In this document: positions 1 to 7,558 of the stretch, in pieces
Position numbering within the stretch: the first letter of the stretch is position 1
Layout: each line of letters opens with the position of its first letter
NCBI GenBank assembly: GCA_016462625.1
Contig: JAEMSV010000031.1
Span: 1-41,320 of the forward strand
Direction: 5' to 3'
DNA: 41,320 bases
From: Solirubrobacteraceae bacterium
GTDB lineage: Bacteria; Actinomycetota; Thermoleophilia; Solirubrobacterales; Solirubrobacteraceae
Notes under the pieces: generated by a model
Databases searched by the model: none
The model's input: the letters and a program-made list of their open reading frames with translations, nothing else
What the model was told of the DNA's origin: nothing
Position numbers and translations under genes: made by a program

Positions 1-770
1 GCATCGGGCACGAGATCTGGGGGATTCGGGCCCGGGGCCGCAGCAAGACGCCCGATCTCGGTGGCGGTCAACGCCCGGTCGTAGACCCGGACCTCGTCGA
101 TGTCGCCGGGAAAGAGCGCCGCGCCGCACGCGGGCGCGCTGTATTGCCCGATGCGGAAGCTCCCATCGGTCGCGATCGCGTAGTTGATCTCGGTCGGTTC
201 GTCGGCCGCGGTTCCCACCTCGGCGCCGTCGAGGTACAGCCGCGTGTGGCGGCCGTCGAAGGTCCCCGCCAACATGTGCCATTGACCGTCGTAGAGGCTG
301 GCCCCGCTCGAGTTGCTCACGTGGGTCTGACCGTCGGTGCCGCGGACGTAGAAGTACGCTCCCGGCCCGCCGGGGATGCCCGAGTACCCGGTATAGAGCG
401 CGAACGGCGAGCCGAGGCACGCTCCCGGACCCTGACCGCCGGCGCTGACGAGGTACCGCAGGAATCCGGGGTCGCCGCTCTGCTTGACCCACAGCAGGAC
501 GGTGGTCCGCGCCGGGCGCAGCGAGCCGATCTTCGGGCTCGTCTCGGGAACGATCAGGCTTGCGGCGCCGCCAGCCCGCACGGCGCCACCGAACTTTCCG
601 GCGGTGACGGTGGCACCCGCGCCCGGCGTGCCGTCGATCGCGTTTCCGGAGCTGTCGGCGCCGTCGTTGGCGTCGAGGTGGTACTGGGCGATCAGCGGCG
701 GCGCGGCGAGCGCAGCGGGAGCAGGAAGACTCAGCGCGAGAACGCAGGGCGCGAGAAACCGGCAAACCAA
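1..770 (-). CDS. Secreted LamG / concanavalin A-like lectin-fold protein (5' part only)
   Basis: The gene runs off the left edge, so only about 256 N-terminal residues are visible. The start is taken as TTG at 770, because GAGGAG lies four bases upstream and a signal peptide follows at once (hydrophobic LAPCVLALSLP, then Ala-rich PAALAAP). Mature sequence starting LIAQYHLDAND looks like a LamG/laminin-G-like jelly roll: a core around WVKQSG, then DGQWHMLAGTFDG, LYLDGAEVG and the closing strand IDEVRVYDRALTATEIG. These are hallmarks of Laminin_G_3 domains, which bind carbohydrates or act as adhesion modules on secreted bacterial proteins. The last visible residues are Pro-rich (PGPNPPD), suggesting a linker to further domains beyond the window. 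The ligand cannot be told. The fold is clear; the total size and any catalytic partner domain are unknown. Confidence 0.85.
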   Translation of the reverse strand, partial: MVCRFLAPCVLALSLPAPAALAAPPLIAQYHLDANDGADSSGNAIDGTPGAGATVTAGKFGGAVRAGGAASLIVPETSPKIGSLRPARTTVLLWVKQSGDPGFLRYLVSAGGQGPGACLGSPFALYTGYSGIPGGPGAYFYVRGTDGQTHVSNSSGASLYDGQWHMLAGTFDGRHTRLYLDGAEVGTAADEPTEINYAIATDGSFRIGQYSAPACGAALFPGDIDEVRVYDRALTATEIGRLAAAPGPNPPDLVPD

Positions 771-834
771 TGCGCTCCTCGAAAGCACTTCGGCGACTCT
801 CGCACCAGGACGCGCGAAGGTCAACAGGAGGACG

Positions 835-2238
835 TCACGCCGAGCGGCGCAGCGCCATCGCCTCCGCAACCCGCGCGACGCCCAGGTCGTAGGCCGCCTC
901 ACGCAGTGTCCGTGCGTGATGGCCGTTGGCCAGGTCGGCCATCAGCTCGGTCCACGCGCGGCGCATCGTGCGGCCCAGGCGCTCGTCGACCTCGCCCGCA
1001 TCCCAGTGCAGGTGCTGGAGATTCTGGACCCACTCGAAGTAGGAGACGACGACACCGCCCGCGTTCGCCAGGAGGTCAGGCACGACCTTCACGCCGCGCT
1101 CGATCAGCTCCGCCTCGACGGCGAGGTCGACCGGCGCGTTGGCGCCCTCGAGGATCACGCGGCAATCGACGTCGGCCACGTTGCCCTGGTGGATCGCCCC
1201 GCCGAGCGCCGCCGGGATCAGCACGTCGCAGGAGACGCCGAGCAGGTCGTCGCGCGGGATCTGCTCGCCGGGGAGCTCAGCGGCGACCGACCCCGCGCCC
1301 ATGGCCCGCTCGAGCGTAGGGAGCTCGAAGGCCCCGCCGGGCGCGATGACGGCGGTGTCCGCGTCGCTGATCGCGACCACCTTGCACCCGATCCGGGTGA
1401 ACGCGACCGCCGCGGACGCGCCGACCTTGCCGAACCCCTGGATCGCCACCGTCGCACCCTCAATCGGGACGCCCAGGTCCTCGGCGCCGAAGGAGAAGAG
1501 CTGGGCGAGCCCGCGGCCGACCGCGTCACGCCGTCCGTAGGTGCCGCCGAGAGCCAGCGGCTTGCCCGTCACGATGGCGCTGGAGGGTCCGACGAGGTGG
1601 CTCCACTCGTCCATCATGTGCGCCATGGTCCGCTCGTCGGTGCCGATGTCCGGCGCCGGGATGTCGCGCTCCGGGCCGATGACGTCCGCCAGCCGGCGAG
1701 TCAGCACGCGGGCGAGCCGACCGCGCTCGCGATCGTCGAGCTCGTGTGACGGGCAGCGCACTGCGCCCTTGGCCCCGCCGAACGGGATGTTCACGAGCGC
1801 GCACTTGTAGGTCATCAGCGAGGCGAGCCCTTGGACCACCTCGAGGTCGACGTCGGGGTGGAAGCGGATCCCGCCCTTGAACGGCCCGCGGGCGGCGTTG
1901 TGCTGCACGCGGTAGCCGGTGTAGACGCTGATCGACCCGTCCGTCCGCTCGACGGGGAGCTGGACCTGGACCTCGCGCTCGGACGAGCGCAGCAGCTCGA
2001 CCGTCGCCTCGGGGAGCTTCAGGCGCGAGGCCGCAGCATCGAGATGGAACTCGACGACGCTGTGCGGCGACGACGCGGGGGCGGGCTCGGCGATGGGGCG
2101 ACGGTACCGAAGCCTCCGGCGCGGACGATCCAGGCAACCTGCGCGTGGTGCTCGACCACCCGGGCGACGACGAGGGCGTCCGCCGGAGCAGGGGTCACCT
2201 AACGATCGTTCGTCAGGTACGCTGGAATCTATGAGCAC
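835..2238 (-). CDS. gdhA: Glu/Leu/Phe/Val dehydrogenase family, probably glutamate dehydrogenase; 5' end unresolved
   Basis: Reversible oxidative deamination of glutamate to 2-oxoglutarate with NAD(P), a cytoplasmic link between carbon and nitrogen metabolism. Family hallmarks in order: TGYRVQHNAARGPFKGGIR, the substrate-pocket lysine segment MTYKCA, PFGGAKGAV, then the Rossmann domain with GFGKVG, and PDLLANAGGVVVSYFEW near the C terminus. Homology begins at about 2058 (VVEFHLDAAA), giving roughly 408 residues, the usual length for this family. Upstream in this frame there is no ATG, GTG or TTG until GTG at 2238, which lies inside the divergent SDR gene. The stretch between looks non-coding in this frame (poor third-position GC). 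A second frame starting at GTG 2198 looks coding and would join after a one-base slip near 2095-2098. The interval given is therefore the longest reading, and the true N terminus is uncertain. Family call secure; glutamate over leucine or valine is inferred. Confidence 0.85.
   Translation of the reverse strand: MLIDSSVPDERSLGDPCSGGRPRRRPGGRAPRAGCLDRPRRRLRYRRPIAEPAPASSPHSVVEFHLDAAASRLKLPEATVELLRSSEREVQVQLPVERTDGSISVYTGYRVQHNAARGPFKGGIRFHPDVDLEVVQGLASLMTYKCALVNIPFGGAKGAVRCPSHELDDRERGRLARVLTRRLADVIGPERDIPAPDIGTDERTMAHMMDEWSHLVGPSSAIVTGKPLALGGTYGRRDAVGRGLAQLFSFGAEDLGVPIEGATVAIQGFGKVGASAAVAFTRIGCKVVAISDADTAVIAPGGAFELPTLERAMGAGSVAAELPGEQIPRDDLLGVSCDVLIPAALGGAIHQGNVADVDCRVILEGANAPVDLAVEAELIERGVKVVPDLLANAGGVVVSYFEWVQNLQHLHWDAGEVDERLGRTMRRAWTELMADLANGHHARTLREAAYDLGVARVAEAMALRRSA
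2199..2212. promoter_or_regulatory. Putative TetR-type operator upstream of the SDR gene
   Basis: Contains the perfect 10-base palindrome AACGATCGTT at 2201-2210, ending 20 bases before the SDR start codon. The nine bases CGATCGTTC recur upstream of the TetR gene at 4441. Position and symmetry fit a TetR-family operator, but CGATCG is common in GC-rich DNA, so this is a suggestion. Confidence 0.4.
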
Positions 2239-2995
2239 GCGCGCAGCCATCATCACCGGGGCGTCGAGCGGCATCGGCTTCGCCCTCGCCCGCCTGTTGG
2301 CCGAGGAGGGGCACGCCATCACGATGGCCGCCCGCCGGCCGGAGAAGCTCGCCGCCGCGGCGCAGGTGCTCCGCGACGAGGGCCACGACGTCCTGGACGT
2401 CGCCGGCGACCTGGGCACGGAGGAGGCGGTGGCACACGTCGTCGGCGCGCACCACGACAGCTTCGGCCGGCTCGACGTCCTCGTCAACAACGCCGGCATG
2501 GGCCGCAGCCAGGCGGCCGAGGACCTGACCGTCAAGGCGATCGACCTCCAGCTCGCGACGAACCTGCGCTCGGTCTTCCTCTTCTACCGCCAGGCGGTCC
2601 CGCTCCTGCGCAGCACCGGCGCCGAGCACCACAACGCGCTGGTCGTGAACATCTCCTCGCTCTCGGGCAAGATGGGCGAGAAGCTGCTGGGCGTCTACTC
2701 GGCGACCAAGCACGGCATCGTCGGCTTCACCCAGGCGATGAACAGCGAGCTCGGCGACGCCGGGATCAAGTCCTGCGCGCTCTGCCCCGGCTTCGTCGAC
2801 ACGCCGATGACGGACTTCCTCAAGGAACAGATGCCGGCCGAGGAGATGATCCAGGTGAGCGACATCGCCGAGTCCGTGCGCTTCCTGCTGCGGACCTCCA
2901 ACGGCTGCGTGGTGCCCGAGATCGTGTTCACGCAGCCGACCGGCTCGCTGCTCCCCTCGGACGCGGACGCCAGAGCCGCGACCGCGGTTGGGTGA
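2231..2995 (+). CDS. Short-chain dehydrogenase/reductase (classical SDR)
   Basis: A 254-residue NAD(P)-dependent oxidoreductase with the classical SDR signature. The nucleotide-binding glycine motif TGASSGIG is at residues 9-16 and NNAG at 86-89. Asn111 fits the active-site Asn. Ser143, Tyr156 and Lys160 (YSATK) form the catalytic set. Length is normal. Start ATG 2231 places the glycine motif at the expected distance; the upstream Shine-Dalgarno is weak. The gene diverges from gdhA and is followed 30 bases later by a TetR regulator in the same direction, so the two may be co-transcribed. A palindromic candidate operator lies just upstream. The substrate is not evident. The local TetR proteins resemble regulators of lipid or steroid catabolism, so a fatty-acyl or hydroxy-lipid substrate is possible, as an inference only. 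Confidence 0.9.
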   Translation: MSTRAAIITGASSGIGFALARLLAEEGHAITMAARRPEKLAAAAQVLRDEGHDVLDVAGDLGTEEAVAHVVGAHHDSFGRLDVLVNNAGMGRSQAAEDLTVKAIDLQLATNLRSVFLFYRQAVPLLRSTGAEHHNALVVNISSLSGKMGEKLLGVYSATKHGIVGFTQAMNSELGDAGIKSCALCPGFVDTPMTDFLKEQMPAEEMIQVSDIAESVRFLLRTSNGCVVPEIVFTQPTGSLLPSDADARAATAVG

Positions 2996-3025
2996 GCCGG
3001 GAATCGATCGCGCATACTGGCGACC

Positions 3026-3619
3026 GTGAGCGATCCATCCACCGTGATGTCCCGGCGCGACGAGATCCTCGCCGTCTCCGCCCGCCTCTTCGGCCAGCAG
3101 GGCTACCACGCGGTCGGCATGCGGGCGATCGCCGACGCCGTCGGGATCCGCGGCTCGAGCCTCTACCACCACTTCCCGTCGAAGGCGGACATCCTCGGCG
3201 CGCTGGCGTACGACTACGTCCACCAGTTCATCGAGGAGCACCTGCCCGGGCCGGACGATCCACGGGCACCCGACGAGATCCTGCGGGCGCTGCTGCGCGA
3301 GCAGGTCATCTTCTTCTGGCACCACCGCGAAGAGCGTTCGGTCGGCCTGCGTGAGCTGAAGGAGCTCGAGCCCGACGTCTACGAGAAGGTCCAGGGTGAG
3401 CGGCGGGCGTACCAGCGGGCGCTGGAGGCGCTCGTGGCGCGGGGCGTCTCCGAGGGCGTGTTCGACGTGGACGACCCGCGGCTGTCCGTGGTGGCGGTGC
3501 TGGGGCTGGTCCAGTCGGTGAACGGCTGGTTTCACGAGGACGGGACGATGTCCCTGGAGCAGGTCGCGGACGCGTATGCGGCGATGGCCGTAGACCGACT
3601 GTTCGGCGCGAAGCGGTAG
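3026..3619 (+). CDS. TetR/AcrR-family transcriptional regulator (first of two paralogs)
   Basis: 197-residue DNA-binding repressor. The N-terminal helix-turn-helix is typical (MRAIADAVGIRGSSLYHHFPSK, about residues 32-53). The C-terminal ligand domain carries FFWHHREERSVGLRELKELEP and a conserved ending VNGWFHEDG...ADAYAAMAVDRLFG. The protein at 4441 has the same architecture, and the two are clear paralogs. The C-terminal pattern resembles TetR_C_17/KstR2-type regulators, whose known members sense acyl-CoA derivatives; this is recalled from family knowledge, not tested. Start is GTG 3026 (SDPSTV); ATG 3047 is an alternative leaving a slightly shorter arm before the HTH. It follows the SDR by 30 bases, which suggests local control of that gene. 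Confidence 0.9.
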   Translation: MSDPSTVMSRRDEILAVSARLFGQQGYHAVGMRAIADAVGIRGSSLYHHFPSKADILGALAYDYVHQFIEEHLPGPDDPRAPDEILRALLREQVIFFWHHREERSVGLRELKELEPDVYEKVQGERRAYQRALEALVARGVSEGVFDVDDPRLSVVAVLGLVQSVNGWFHEDGTMSLEQVADAYAAMAVDRLFGAKR

Positions 3620-3654
3620 CCACGGCACAGGTTTCTGGAGGGCCCGCGGCGGGG

Positions 3655-4371
3655 ATGAGCATGCTCATGACTCACCGCTCTTCCCGCCTCCTCGCCGCCC
3701 TCGCAGGCACCGCCGCCCTGACCGTCGGCGCGCCCGCCGCCGCCAGTGCCGCGACCGTGACGCTCGACAAGCCCTGTTACAGCAAGGTCCCGCTCGGCGG
3801 CTCCGAGCCGCTCGTTGCCACGATCTCCGGAGGCACCCCGGGCGGCCGCTTCCAGCTGATCTTCACGGTGCCCGGGAAGGCCTCGGGGACGGCGGGCTCA
3901 CAGAGCGGGAACTTCGACGCGCTCGGCAACGCGGTCGTCACCTACCAGGGCATCAGGCCGCCCCGCACGACGATCGAGCCGGACAAGGGCCAGACGATCA
4001 ACGTGTCGATCACCGACTACGCGGCGGGCGGGGTCGAGCAGCCGGCCGGCTCGTTCCTGGTCTCGACACTCACGATGGACGTCGCCACGAAGCCGCGCAA
4101 TCCGCGGTCCAAGCGTGCGGTGAAGGTCTCTGGCAGCCCGTTCGCCAACCAGGAGCTGTACGGCTTCATCACCAAGCCGGACAGCGCCAAGGTCCTGAAG
4201 AAGTTCAAGATCGGGAAGGCTAACGTCTGCGGCTACGCCGAGCGCCGCGCCGTCGTGGCCCCGCGGAGCAACCGCACGGGGACCTACCGGCTCTACATCA
4301 ACGCCGGGTCGACGCTGCAGAAGAGCAATGCCGTCTGGTCCTCGTTCCGGATCACCCGCAGCCTGTTCTAG
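3655..4371 (+). CDS. Small secreted protein of unknown function
   Basis: About 238 residues. A classical signal peptide (basic HRSSR, hydrophobic LLAALAGTAALTVG, cleavage likely after ASA near residue 33) is followed by a beta-rich, Thr/Gly/Pro-rich mature part. There are two cysteines, one in DKPCYSK near the mature N terminus and one in ANVCGYAERR, which could form a disulfide. Segments such as GGTPGGRFQLIFTVPGK and TGTYRLYINAGS suggest two immunoglobulin-like beta sandwiches. Similar proteins are common in soil actinobacteria, but I know of no assigned function. In-frame ATG codons at 3655, 3661 and 3667 are all possible starts; 3655 gives the longest arm, and GGAGGG lies about 14 bases upstream. 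It sits between two paralogous TetR genes, so conditional expression is plausible. Confidence 0.75.
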   Translation: MSMLMTHRSSRLLAALAGTAALTVGAPAAASAATVTLDKPCYSKVPLGGSEPLVATISGGTPGGRFQLIFTVPGKASGTAGSQSGNFDALGNAVVTYQGIRPPRTTIEPDKGQTINVSITDYAAGGVEQPAGSFLVSTLTMDVATKPRNPRSKRAVKVSGSPFANQELYGFITKPDSAKVLKKFKIGKANVCGYAERRAVVAPRSNRTGTYRLYINAGSTLQKSNAVWSSFRITRSLF

Positions 4372-4412
4372 GCGCCGACGCGGCTGCGGCACCGTGCAGG
4401 AGTTCCGGCGAA

Positions 4413-4426
4413 TGACCGATCGTTCA
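4413..4426. promoter_or_regulatory. Putative TetR-type operator upstream of the second TetR gene
   Basis: TGACCGATCGTTCA is a near-perfect 14-base inverted repeat (one mismatched pair) lying 14 bases before the ATG at 4441. It shares CGATCGTTC with the site at 2199-2212. Autoregulation by the adjacent TetR protein is the simplest reading. Confidence 0.45.
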
Positions 4427-4440
4427 AGCATCATCGAGCC

Positions 4441-5046
4441 ATGCCGGAGAAGGCCGCTCCCCCCACCGCCCCCGAACGGCGCGAGGCGATCATCCGCGCC
4501 GCGACGGAGCTGTTCGCGAACGAGAGCTTCCACGGCGTCGGCATGCGCGCGATCGCCGACGAGGTCGGGATCCGCAGCTCGAGCCTCTACCACCACTTCC
4601 CGTCGAAGATGGACCTCCTCGACGCGATCGCCACCGACGCGACGCAGCAGTTCGTCGAGACCCACCTGCCGATGCTCGAGGGCGACGGCTCACGGGCCGA
4701 CCGCCTGCGGCGGCTGCTGGAGGAGCACATCCTCTACTACTGGGAGCACCGCACCGAGGAGTACGTCGGGCTGCGGGAGCTGCGCCAGCTCGCGCCCGAG
4801 CGGCGCGAGCGGGTCAACGACATCCGGCTGCGCTACCAGCACGCGCTGGAGCAGTGCATCCGCGACGGCAAGAAGGCCGGCGAGTTCGATCCGCCCGACC
4901 CCCACATCACCACGCTCGCCGTGCTGAACATGGTCAACGGCGTCAACGACTGGTTTCACCCCGGCGGCAAGCTGTCGATCAAGCAGGTCGCGCGCGCTTA
5001 CGCCGACATCGCCGTCGACCGCATCATCGGCGCACAGGCGCCCTGA
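4441..5046 (+). CDS. TetR/AcrR-family transcriptional regulator (second paralog)
   Basis: 201-residue repressor closely related to the one at 3026. The HTH is nearly the same (MRAIADEVGIRSSSLYHHFPSK), the middle carries YYWEHRTEEYVGLRELRQLAP, and the ending VNGVNDWFHPGGKLSIKQVARAYADIA corresponds segment by segment. Start ATG 4441 follows a candidate operator by 14 bases and places the HTH at the normal distance. The duplicated regulators probably recognise related DNA sites, given the shared CGATCGTTC upstream of this gene and of the SDR. The gene ends one base before the stop codon of the convergent nitroreductase. Like its paralog it resembles acyl-CoA-sensing regulators, but the effector is unknown. 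Confidence 0.9.
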   Translation: MPEKAAPPTAPERREAIIRAATELFANESFHGVGMRAIADEVGIRSSSLYHHFPSKMDLLDAIATDATQQFVETHLPMLEGDGSRADRLRRLLEEHILYYWEHRTEEYVGLRELRQLAPERRERVNDIRLRYQHALEQCIRDGKKAGEFDPPDPHITTLAVLNMVNGVNDWFHPGGKLSIKQVARAYADIAVDRIIGAQAP

Positions 5047-5047
5047 T

Positions 5048-5722
5048 TCAGGGGGCGAACGGCGTTCCGAAGCGATCGACGTAGGTGGTGTCCGCGACCG
5101 CTCGGCGACGCAGGTTCGTCGGCCAGCTTCGCTCCCGGTAGCCCACCGCGATGTGGCACGCCGTCCCCACGTCCTCGGGGATGTCCAGCAGCTCGTGGAG
5201 CTCGGGCTCGACCTGACAGAGCAACGTCGTGATGGCCGTCGCGACGTCGAGCGACCGCAGGGCGAGGCAGAAGTTCTGCACGAACGGATAGACCGACGCG
5301 CCGCCGACGATGGGCAGCCGGCCGAGCTGGTCGTCCGTCGCCCACAGCGAGCTGATGTGGACGCACGGAATCGCGATCAAGGGGACCTCGTGCAGCGTGT
5401 CCGCGAAGTGGTTGGCCGCCGCCAGCGAACGGCTCCGCGCGCCGGTCCCGCGAACCTCACCGACGACCTCCGCGACGTAGGTCTCCCAGAGCGGGATGTA
5501 GAGATCGCGCAGGGCCCGCCTGAGCGCCGGGTCGCGGACCAGCAGCCAGCGGACCGGCTGCAGGTTGCCACCCTGCGGGGCGAAGCGCGCCGCCTCGAGC
5601 GCGGCGTCCAGGACCTCGTCCGGGACCGGGTCGGGCCGGAAGCGCCGACAGGTCCCGACCGTGCGCATCGCCTGCAGGACCGCGTTATCGAGTGCCATGC
5701 TGCTCACGCTACCCATCGGCAT
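5048..5722 (-). CDS. Nitroreductase-family FMN oxidoreductase
   Basis: 224-residue flavoprotein expected to reduce nitro, quinone or other electron-poor groups using NAD(P)H. Family features: the N-terminal CRRFRPDPVPDEVLDAALEAARFAP segment with FMN phosphate-binding arginines, QGGNLQPVRWLLV, the central GGASVYPFVQNFCLALRSLDVATAITT helix, and a C-terminal HIAVGYRER strand. ATG 5722 is preferred over ATG 5698 because AGGGAG sits six bases upstream. The gene is convergent with the TetR at 4441 (one base between stop codons). Its 5' end lies shortly before the divergent VanW gene, so it may have its own promoter in 5723-5787. It could instead be a deiodinase- or dehydrogenase-like member; the substrate is not predictable. 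Confidence 0.88.
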   Translation of the reverse strand: MPMGSVSSMALDNAVLQAMRTVGTCRRFRPDPVPDEVLDAALEAARFAPQGGNLQPVRWLLVRDPALRRALRDLYIPLWETYVAEVVGEVRGTGARSRSLAAANHFADTLHEVPLIAIPCVHISSLWATDDQLGRLPIVGGASVYPFVQNFCLALRSLDVATAITTLLCQVEPELHELLDIPEDVGTACHIAVGYRERSWPTNLRRRAVADTTYVDRFGTPFAP

Positions 5723-5787
5723 GGGTGGCTCCCTGCACGGCGACGCCCAGCGTCGGCACCGCCCGCGTCGTACCGTGGATGCAGCGC

Positions 5788-7512
5788 ATGTCGACCATGA
5801 CCGCCAGGCGCCCTGATCGCACCCGACCTCCTGTCCGCCGGTCCCGTCGTGGGCCGCTGCTCGCCGTGCTCGGCGGCGTCGTCGCGGTCATCGTCGTGCT
5901 GCTGGTCATCGGCGCGCGCTACGACGACAAGGCCCTACCCGGAACCACCGTGGCCGGCGTGGATCTGGGCGGCGCCGACGCGGCCGAGATCGAACGGCGC
6001 CTGAAGCCCGTCATCGGCGGCGACGAGCCCGTCACGCTCGCGGCCGGGCGGACCACGATCAGCGTCCGGCCCAGCGACGCCGGCTACCGCGTCGACCTCG
6101 GCGCCACCGCGCAGGAGGCCATCGACGCCGGCCGCTCCGGGCCGCTCGGCACGGTCCGCGGCGTCGCGACCGGAACCGTCGGCGGCCGCGAGGTCGAGCC
6201 CGTCGCCCGCATCGACCAGGCCCAGCTGCTCGCACGCGTGCGCACGGTCGCCAAGGAGGTCGACCGGCCGATCTCCGCCGGGGCGATCGCCGTCTCCCCC
6301 GAGACCCTCACCGCCCGCGTCACGCCGCCGACCGACGGCCGGCGCGTGCGACGCGACGAGCTCGCCGACCGGCTCGAGCGCGCGCTCGGCGGCCGCCGCG
6401 GCGGGACCGTCGCCGTCCCCGTGACCCAGCGCAAGGCCGTCTCCTCCGAGAAGGTCGCCGAGATCGGCCAGCAGGCCGAGGCCTACCTGCGCGAACCGCT
6501 CCGCCTGTCGGTCAAGGGCGCGGAGCCCCTCACCGTCAGCCCCGCGCAGCTCGCGCCGGTCCTGGCGCTGCGCCCCCTCGAGGGCGGCCGCGACGCACGC
6601 CTCGGAACCGACCCACAGGCGCGCACCGCCCTCGTCGCGACCCTGGCCGAGCAGCGCGACCGCCCGGCCCGGGACGCGAAGTTCACGGCAACGGGCGGGG
6701 ACGTCGTGCTCGACGGCAAGGACGAGGTCACGTGGAAACCGCGCTCGGCCGAGGTGGAGATCGAGTCCGAGGGTCGCGCCGGGCGCGCCGTCCAGCAGAG
6801 CGAGGCCGCGGACCGGATCGACAGCGCGGTCCGTGCGGGCCGCCACGAGGCGACCCTGCCGGTCGCCACGGTCGCCTCGTCGGTCAGTGCCGGGCAGGCG
6901 GCGGAGATCGACCAGCTCATCGGCACGTTCACCACCCACTACATCCCCGGCCAGCCGCGCGTGACGAACATCCGCAAGATCGCGGCGACCGTCGACGGCA
7001 CCGTCATCGGCCCGGGGAAGACGTTCTCGCTCAACGACGTCGCGGGTGAGAGGACCACCGAGAAGGGCTACGTCGAGGCGCCCTTCATCGCCGAGGGCAA
7101 CAAGCTCGAGCCGTCGGTCGGCGGCGGGGTCTCGCAGTTCTCCACGACGATGTACAACGCCGCGTACTTCGCCGGGCTCCAGCTCGACGCCCACACGGCG
7201 CACTCGCTGTACATCGATCGCTATCCCGCCGGCCGCGAGTCGACGCTGAACTGGGGCAGCATCGATCTGCGCTGGACCAACGACACGAAGGTGCCGATCC
7301 TCATCCGCACCAGCAGCGATGAGGACTCGGTCACCGTGCGCCTCTACGGCGACAACGGCGGTCGTCGCGTGACCGCGCTCCCCGGCCCGCGTGAGCCCGT
7401 CGACGGCGGCGATTTCGCCATCACCGTGACCCGCGTCATCACGCTGCCCGACGGGCAGAAGCAGCGCCAGCCGGTGACGACCAGCTACCAGCTCCACCCT
7501 GAGGGCGAATAA
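5788..7512 (+). CDS. VanW/YoaR-like membrane-anchored peptidoglycan-binding protein
   Basis: About 574 residues. A short basic N terminus (RRPDRTRPPVRRSRRG) precedes one transmembrane helix (roughly residues 23-42), so the bulk is outside the membrane. Repeated segments opening LPGTTVAGVDLGGADAAEIE and later PLTVSPAQLAPVL match the YoaR-type putative peptidoglycan-binding domain (PF12229). The C-terminal part (about 370-522) is a VanW domain: FTTHYIPGQPRVTNI, IGPGKTFSLNDVAG, GGGVSQFSTTMYNAAYFAGL, HSLYIDRYPAGRESTLNWG. Function of the family is poorly known; it is linked to cell wall and glycopeptide resistance clusters. Starts at 5779, 5788 and 5797 are all in frame, and 5788 is chosen because of GTGGA upstream. 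The next genes encode extracellular hydrolases, suggesting an envelope neighbourhood. Confidence 0.88.
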   Translation: MSTMTARRPDRTRPPVRRSRRGPLLAVLGGVVAVIVVLLVIGARYDDKALPGTTVAGVDLGGADAAEIERRLKPVIGGDEPVTLAAGRTTISVRPSDAGYRVDLGATAQEAIDAGRSGPLGTVRGVATGTVGGREVEPVARIDQAQLLARVRTVAKEVDRPISAGAIAVSPETLTARVTPPTDGRRVRRDELADRLERALGGRRGGTVAVPVTQRKAVSSEKVAEIGQQAEAYLREPLRLSVKGAEPLTVSPAQLAPVLALRPLEGGRDARLGTDPQARTALVATLAEQRDRPARDAKFTATGGDVVLDGKDEVTWKPRSAEVEIESEGRAGRAVQQSEAADRIDSAVRAGRHEATLPVATVASSVSAGQAAEIDQLIGTFTTHYIPGQPRVTNIRKIAATVDGTVIGPGKTFSLNDVAGERTTEKGYVEAPFIAEGNKLEPSVGGGVSQFSTTMYNAAYFAGLQLDAHTAHSLYIDRYPAGRESTLNWGSIDLRWTNDTKVPILIRTSSDEDSVTVRLYGDNGGRRVTALPGPREPVDGGDFAITVTRVITLPDGQKQRQPVTTSYQLHPEGE

Positions 7513-7558
7513 GCTGGATTGCGGTCCGGCGCCGGATGCGCCGACTACGGGGATTGAC

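Noticed and set aside
5041..5053. CCCTGATTCAGGG palindrome between TetR and nitroreductase as a terminator
   Set aside because: Only one spacer base, and the TGA/TCA stop pair makes part of the symmetry automatic; the remaining CCC/GGG stem is too short.
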